Below are positions 59,487 to 64,000 of a stretch of DNA of 64,000 bases, one piece after another. A program made the position numbers and the translations under genes. The notes beneath the pieces were generated by a model. It worked only from the letters and a program-made list of their open reading frames with translations, did no database searches and had not been told where the DNA came from. The stretch's first letter is position 1. Each line of letters opens with the position of its first letter. This DNA is from Alentia gelatinosa. Its lineage: Eukaryota; Annelida; Polychaeta; Phyllodocida; Polynoidae. The DNA is taken from assembly GCA_950022655.1 (NCBI GenBank), contig OX465588.1, positions 23,546,527 through 23,610,526 on the forward strand, in the 5' to 3' direction.

Positions 59487-62400
59487 CTGAAGTATGAAAT
59501 ACAATCACTTAATATACATCACATGATAACCTCCGCAGCAGGTTAAGGCAAGAACTAAATATTAATTTATTGCTTGTATCAAAACACATACATAATGGAC
59601 ATTTTCGTTGAGGTTGTGCATTCCTATATTGCCCAAAACTTTTCTTGTATCATTTACTAAAGTTATTCAAACTCTTTATTAATAGCTCTGACAGCGCTCG
59701 CAAATTTTGTAATATACGGAGACATGGTTACTGTGGCTGTACGTGATAAATACGCGGTAAAATTGACGATAAGACGAACCAATGCCGCAGGCAGAGGTTC
59801 GTTTAATCGTCAGTTTTACCATTATTCCTATACAGAATATACATTGTATACGATGAATACCATCGGAATGTGCCTTTATTAATTAGATTATCACAGTATA
59901 TTATTGGATTGTGGTCATATTTGAGATTTAACCGGCTTTAAGGCATCGTGTGTGAAAAGGGAAGAGAAACTTACATTTATCAACATATTGTCTGCCATAC
60001 TCCTCTTTGTATTGCTGAGGAAGGTCTTCCCAGGCCTTTTCCAGTGACCCTTTGAGTCCCTCGACATCGGTGATGTTTGTGCGGTGGAAACCAGGCTCTA
60101 TTATGTGAACAGAGACTCCGAAAACACGCATTTCCCTCCTAAAGACGACATGATTAAAACAAGGCATAATCATTACTGTATAATGATTAAAAATGCCCAT
60201 AGGGTTCAACATAAACCACATCAAAATCATAAGTGAGGGTACCATATTTTATCTATGAAAAGGCTCTAGGGATCAAAGTAACTTGATATTTCAACTATGG
60301 ACAGAATTGTCAGCAGATGTCATTCATAAAGATTAGACGTAGATTGACGGAGGAGATATTTGGTAACCCGACGAAATAGTTCATGTACTACCAGTGTCAT
60401 GATGGGAACATCGAGGAAAAAGATATACATATCATACACCAAGATGTCAGGGGTACCCAATAATGGCCAGAAGTACTGCATGACCTGACTGTACAAGTAT
60501 TAATGCCAATGGCCAACTGATAAAAATTAAAAATAATTTATCGAGGTTAGTACACGTTGTAATACAACGTATGGTAATACTCACGAAACACCCATTTGTA
60601 TTAAAACATTAATCTTGATAAATATATAATACAGATAAGTGTTAATCTTCATAAATACAATACATATATACATTGTACATGTATATGACATTTAAAGTAC
60701 ATGCCTGAGTGCATCGGAGTAGGCCTCCACACCGTATTTGGAGATGCAGTAGGGTGCCGAGCCAACGAGACTCACTCGACCAAACACACTGGCCGTGTTC
60801 ACCACGCGGCCCTTGGCCTTCTTGAGGAGCGGCATGAAGACGGTGCTCATGTCGATGAGGCCATGCAGGTTTACGTTAAGCACCTGCTCGTAGTTCTTCT
60901 TCGTGAGCCACTCACTGGGCCCGATCCTACCAGCTATACCAGCATTGTTGATTAATCCCCACAGACCTATAATAAAAGTGATGTGAATTAGTAGTTTGTG
61001 GTGTACAGTGTGCGGTGAAGAAAGTATTATTATATACCTGTGCAAAAGCAATCTACACATACTGCCCTCTCCTACCCATGTCGTATTTATATCCGTACGG
61101 CACAGTGTGCCGTACGGGGTATGTGATCACGTGACTAGATAAAATATCTCCATTTTTAGGTATATAATAATACGAAAACGGGCTGACTATCTTCGTACGT
61201 CAAAATACTTGGTAAAATTATTGATCACATACATCCCTCTGCCTACGGCATCGGGATGTATGTGATCAATAATTTCACCGCGTATTTTTGACGTACGAAG
61301 ATAGTAAGCCAGTTTCCGTATATTACAGCCAATGTAAATTATTACCAGGGAGAAATTAAACTACTGGAGATGTTCTTTGTCTCCAACTGAAAGCATTATA
61401 CAATATATTGGGTTTCATATAGATTATTACGATAAAACTGTTTGATATAGCTGATATTTGATTTCATTGGGTACCCTTTAACCCTACAGTTTGTCAGGTC
61501 ACTTTCCAAGACATCTCCAATTGAGGTGCGGGAATTATAGTCCCGATGAAAATTGGAACCTCAAATATATAAAGGTATTTTCTCCTCCATAAGCAATGGT
61601 GAGATCGAATGATATCCCACTGAGTTATATTATTCGTTGAATATAGTAAGTAGCTCACCCTCTCCTTCAGGAAGAAGGCCTTTTACGGTAGTGAAGGCTT
61701 CCAGGATACTCTCGTGGCTGGTGACGTCTAGTCTCACCGGTACGAGGCGCTCTGAGCAGGTTTTTCTAAGCTCATCTTCGCCCTTCTCAGTCAGACACCC
61801 GGCGAAGACATTACAGCCAAGTCGGTCAAGTCGCCTATTGAATAAAATGTATTGTATAACTTTTGTTCAAATTGTAGAAACATTAGTTTTATTGACCAAA
61901 CCTTTCAACATTAGACATGATTTCTGATCTGGTGAGAGACCATTTTGCATGTCTAAATGCCTCAATATATGAAAGTTTTTTTTGTTTTTTTTGTTTATCC
62001 TGCAAGAACATCGGCTAACAGCCGGCATGATCTGTCCTTATAGTACAAGGTACAGATTGAACAAGTGTTGCAAAAATGTTTGATGTTGCTAATCAGTGTT
62101 GTAATGAAATGGGCAAGAGACGGAGTGTGTCCGAAACATTCACCATGATATTTTATATAGGAATGACAAGACCAATCATAGACGAGGCTAATCTCTCTTC
62201 TAATGTGAAGCTATAACTGATCATTTCCCGCATCCCGAATATTTGTAATATTTGTCTTAACTTTGCCTATTGATTCAACAATTGGCATTATGACAAAGGA
62301 AATCAGCCTAATTGCCCTCTTACTCAGTTCTTGCTATATCGGTATATAGCATAGACAATAATCGAAGGTGTTATTGTGTACAATGCATATAATTAGGGAC

Positions 62401-62912
62401 TTTGCTCTCCAGCTAAAAGGGACTATTTTCCCATAAGCAATGGCTTTGAGGCCGTAATCAATGGGTTTCAAATCCGTAAACAGCGGTTATGGTTTCTGAC
62501 AATACAGAAACAATAGGTTTTAGTTTACCTCCCATACATTTTTTATGGGGACTTTGTAATCGATAGATAATAACAGATATACCTTTATACACATTGATGC
62601 CGAAGCACCCAGCAAGCAGTGAGTGGTAGATTGTGCAAGGGTATACAAGTACATGTATATGGAAAACCGAGTTAACCATTGTAATGGAGGATGATGCATT
62701 GTAGAATTCTATGTAGCGTGAACCTAGAAGGACTACTTCTCACTTAATTGTACAGTTACTTACCTGCATGTGGCCTGCCCGAAACCACTGTCACAGCCTG
62801 TGATGAAGATGTAGCGGTCGGTGAACCTGTTTACACGAGGAAGCCGGACAAGGCGGTCCAAAAGCCGGTAGGCAATGTAGATGAACACGAGGCTAACCAA
62901 AATGGAATCCAT
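59248..62912 (-). CDS. SDR9C short-chain dehydrogenase, retinol/17-beta-hydroxysteroid dehydrogenase-like (five exons, 329 aa)
   Basis: Coding exons are join(62764..62912, 61659..61834, 60705..60966, 59975..60138, 59248..59486) on the complement, totalling 990 nt. An N-terminal hydrophobic anchor (about 3-18) precedes a Rossmann fold with TGCDSGFG (38-45), the Asp of LDV (86), NNAG (115-118), LNVN (138-141), catalytic Ser168, and YCISK with Tyr181 and Lys185. PG follows at 211-212. The Gly-Pro-x-x-Trp-Leu-Thr and DAKLFWVPVSFLP stretches resemble retinol dehydrogenases 5, 7 and 16 and HSD17B6, which are ER-anchored and NAD(P)-dependent. The usual length is about 317-320 aa. The exact substrate (retinol, steroid or other) cannot be deduced. 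Intron 3 appears to be GC-AG. An acceptor immediately before the ATG implies an upstream noncoding exon. Confidence 0.9.
59756..59820. mobile_element. Hairpin element, SDR-intron family copy 1
   Basis: Arms beginning GGTAAAATTGACGATAAGAC and ending TTAATCGTCAGTTTTACC pair at 22 of 25 positions around the loop AATGCCGCAGGCAGA. AAATACGCGG at the left edge and the loop recur in the larger hairpin at 61.2 kb. It lies in SDR intron 4. Confidence 0.65.
59975..60138 (-). CDS. SDR9C exon 4
   Basis: Acceptor CGTCTTTAG (AG at 60140-60139), donor AAAT/GTAAGT (GT at 59974-59973). Encodes residues 197-250: REMRVFGVSVHIIEPG, the PG loop after strand F, then a Glu/Lys-rich helix (EKAWEDLPQQYKEEYG) typical of the substrate-binding region of retinol dehydrogenases. 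Confidence 0.9.
60705..60966 (-). CDS. SDR9C exon 3 (catalytic core)
   Basis: Acceptor TTTTATTATAG (AG at 60968-60967). Encodes LWGLINNAGIAG, VLNVNLHG, KGRVVNTASVFGR and PYCISKYGVEAYSDALR, which include the active-site Asn, Ser, Tyr and Lys. The exon ends ACTCAG before GCATGT (60704-60703 are GC). The next exon supplies the conserved RRE only if the splice is here. The nearest GT, four bases further, would shift the frame. Confidence 0.88.
61093..61117. repeat. Perfect 25-bp palindrome
   Basis: CCGTACGGCACA and its exact inverse TGTGCCGTACGG flank one G. It lies in SDR intron 2, followed by GGGTATGTGATCACGTGAC, and may be the outer part of the adjacent hairpin element. Confidence 0.85.
61165..61326. 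mobile_element. Hairpin element, SDR-intron family copy 2 (about 160 bp)
   Basis: Long near-perfect inverted repeat. Left arm segments GACTATCTTCGTACGTCAAA and TGATCACATACATCCC pair with GGGATGTATGTGATCA and TTTGACGTACGAAGATAGT. The loop TCTGCCTACGGCATC is the inverse of the loop at 59.78 kb (ATGCCG.AGGCAGA). It has no coding capacity and lies in SDR intron 2. Confidence 0.75.
61659..61834 (-). CDS. SDR9C exon 2
   Basis: Acceptor TTCAATAG (AG at 61836-61835), donor GAGG/GTGAGC (GT at 61658-61657). Encodes residues 51-108 plus parts of 50 and 109: the second Rossmann strand VFAGCLTEKGEDEL and the LDVTSHESI segment whose Asp contacts adenine in this family. Confidence 0.9.
62400..62573 (+). 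repeat. Interspersed repeat R3, copy 2
   Basis: Second copy of the 41636-41815 repeat, in intron 1 of the SDR gene. Similarity is spread over the whole length with scattered substitutions and small indels. The element class is unknown. Confidence 0.7.
62764..62912 (-). CDS. SDR9C exon 1 of coding region
   Basis: ATG at 62912-62910. Encodes the membrane anchor MDSILVSLVFIYIAYRLL and the cofactor glycine motif TGCDSGFG. It ends CAG/GTAAGT (GT at 62763-62762), phase 2. The base before the ATG follows TTTCTCTCTCTCAG (AG at 62915-62914), a strong acceptor, so the exon probably begins at 62913 after a 5' UTR intron. Confidence 0.87.
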
Positions 62913-62915
62913 CCT

Positions 62916-64000
62916 GAGAGAGAGAAATATTCATCTTTATATTTGAAAAAAAAAGTTTGATAATCTAGTATACATGATATAGGGGGATACAAAATACCGA
63001 TTGATATGTCAGTTATCAGTACTTTTTTCATCGCATAGTCTGGCATAGTTTGTGCTACGGTATGTGTCACCAATGGTCGCAACGATTGTGGTAGGTGCCA
63101 GACATGGGAGGCCCTACTTTCATATGTACGCATGTTCCCCTGCAGAAATAAGGAATTCAAATTTACAATTTAGAGTGATGGGGGAAACATGGTGGTGACA
63201 GGGAACATAGGCCTAGATATAAAACATGCAATATACTAGTATAGAAATGCTACATATTCATAGGTTTATTAAACTCGCCAGTCAATGATTTGAAAGCATC
63301 GCACAACACATTAGCTGATATGTGTTTGATGCCAGCGGACTTATAAAGGTTTTTTTCTAATTAACTAGAGATACCCAGGGTTGACCTCAGATCTTGAAAC
63401 AACCAGACATGAATACGAATCCTATCCCTACTTCATTGACGGTTTCACACCTCTGACATTTGAGATAAGATTAATTGATTCTAGATTAGGTTGCAATCAG
63501 CTGTGTAACACTGTCGGATCGATGTTTCTACCAAAACACAACGCCGATTTAGTAGCTTTTCTATAATGGTACCCACTAGGTTATACATGTACATGCTATC
63601 TATACTTTCTTATCATGGGAGATAGTACCAGTACAAGCCAGTTCCCAGAATCTATCTTCTCCTGGTCAAAGGCTGAGCAAGCAAATAACGCGATAAATTT
63701 CCTTGCAAAGGAACCATTTTCTGCTGCATGACTGGAACATTAACTTTCAATCTTCGTCCTGACAATCATTTCCAGTCATTCCCATTCTTCCCAAAAAGCC
63801 GTTTTCATTTGCCGACTATTCGCCACCGATCTGGGACAGGTGTCTGAAACCACCAATCGATTTTGGTATACCGACGCCAGAATGGCGAATGAAAACAGGC
63901 ATGAAAAGTAGCGCCCACTGATTAATTGTGGATAGAAACTACAATGAGGCCACCCCTAAACGACTTCAGTCGGTATGGACCTTCAGATGCAGCAGAAACA
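62916..64000. other. Upstream region of the SDR gene
   Basis: AT-rich. It should contain, or lead to, the 5' UTR exon implied by the acceptor at 62915-62914, but no donor or promoter could be singled out. No other gene was recognised. Confidence 0.4.

Noticed and set aside
60706..60711. GT donor four bases downstream of the proposed GC donor (GCAT/GTACTT)
   Set aside because: It would change the phase and destroy the conserved RREMRVFG frame of the next exon.
62831..63160. 109-codon minus-strand frame covering the SDR first exon
   Set aside because: It is a different frame from the one encoding the SDR anchor and TGCDSGFG motif, and runs into the upstream intron.

Overview
This is an animal nuclear genome window, AT-rich with GC/CpG-rich patches, very little coding sequence and many intronic repeats. 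Two spliced genes can be reconstructed from matching splice sites, compatible intron phases and family motifs, and both lie on the minus strand. The low gene density, palindromic interspersed elements, degenerate LINE and invertebrate-like divergence of both proteins fit a marine invertebrate, possibly a mollusc or other lophotrochozoan. That placement is an inference of low certainty.

Positions 1-40090 are taken up by a BAMBI (BMP and activin membrane-bound inhibitor) orthologue. Exon 3 (1073-1512) encodes the transmembrane segment and short tail. Exon 2 (2370-2654) encodes the ten-cysteine receptor-like ectodomain. Exon 1 (39649-39718), about 37 kb away, encodes the signal peptide. The joined frame is 264 codons plus stop, and vertebrate BAMBI is about 260 aa. 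Upstream of the start codon (39719-40090) is a GC-rich, TATA-less promoter candidate with two TGGCGCC Smad-type boxes and two CCAAT boxes, which would suit a BMP-induced feedback inhibitor.

Intron 1 (2655-39648) has no convincing nested gene. It holds a 13-bp minisatellite (11494-12066), a (TA)n array, two tandem CTCF-consensus sites at 18.4 kb, several CpG-rich patches, three copies of a compound hairpin-plus-TIR element (19797-20088, 32676-32954, 34756-35023), a three-unit repeat at 14.55-14.89 kb and other degenerate tandem repeats.

Positions 40091-56835 are intergenic. They contain a foldback element at 41.4 kb, a GC-rich CGACA-type inverted-repeat element (42869-43243), a 16-bp minisatellite (46052-46765), a promoter-like motif cluster at 53.1 kb and a diverged duplication at 53.66-54.47 kb. 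A 5'-truncated, decayed non-LTR retrotransposon lies on the plus strand at 56836-58430.

Positions 59248-62912 hold a five-exon SDR9C-type short-chain dehydrogenase of 329 aa, resembling retinol and 17-beta-hydroxysteroid dehydrogenases. One of its introns appears to be GC-AG. A strong acceptor directly before its ATG implies an unplaced 5' UTR exon further right. Two related hairpins sit in its introns. The two genes have no evident functional link beyond adjacency.
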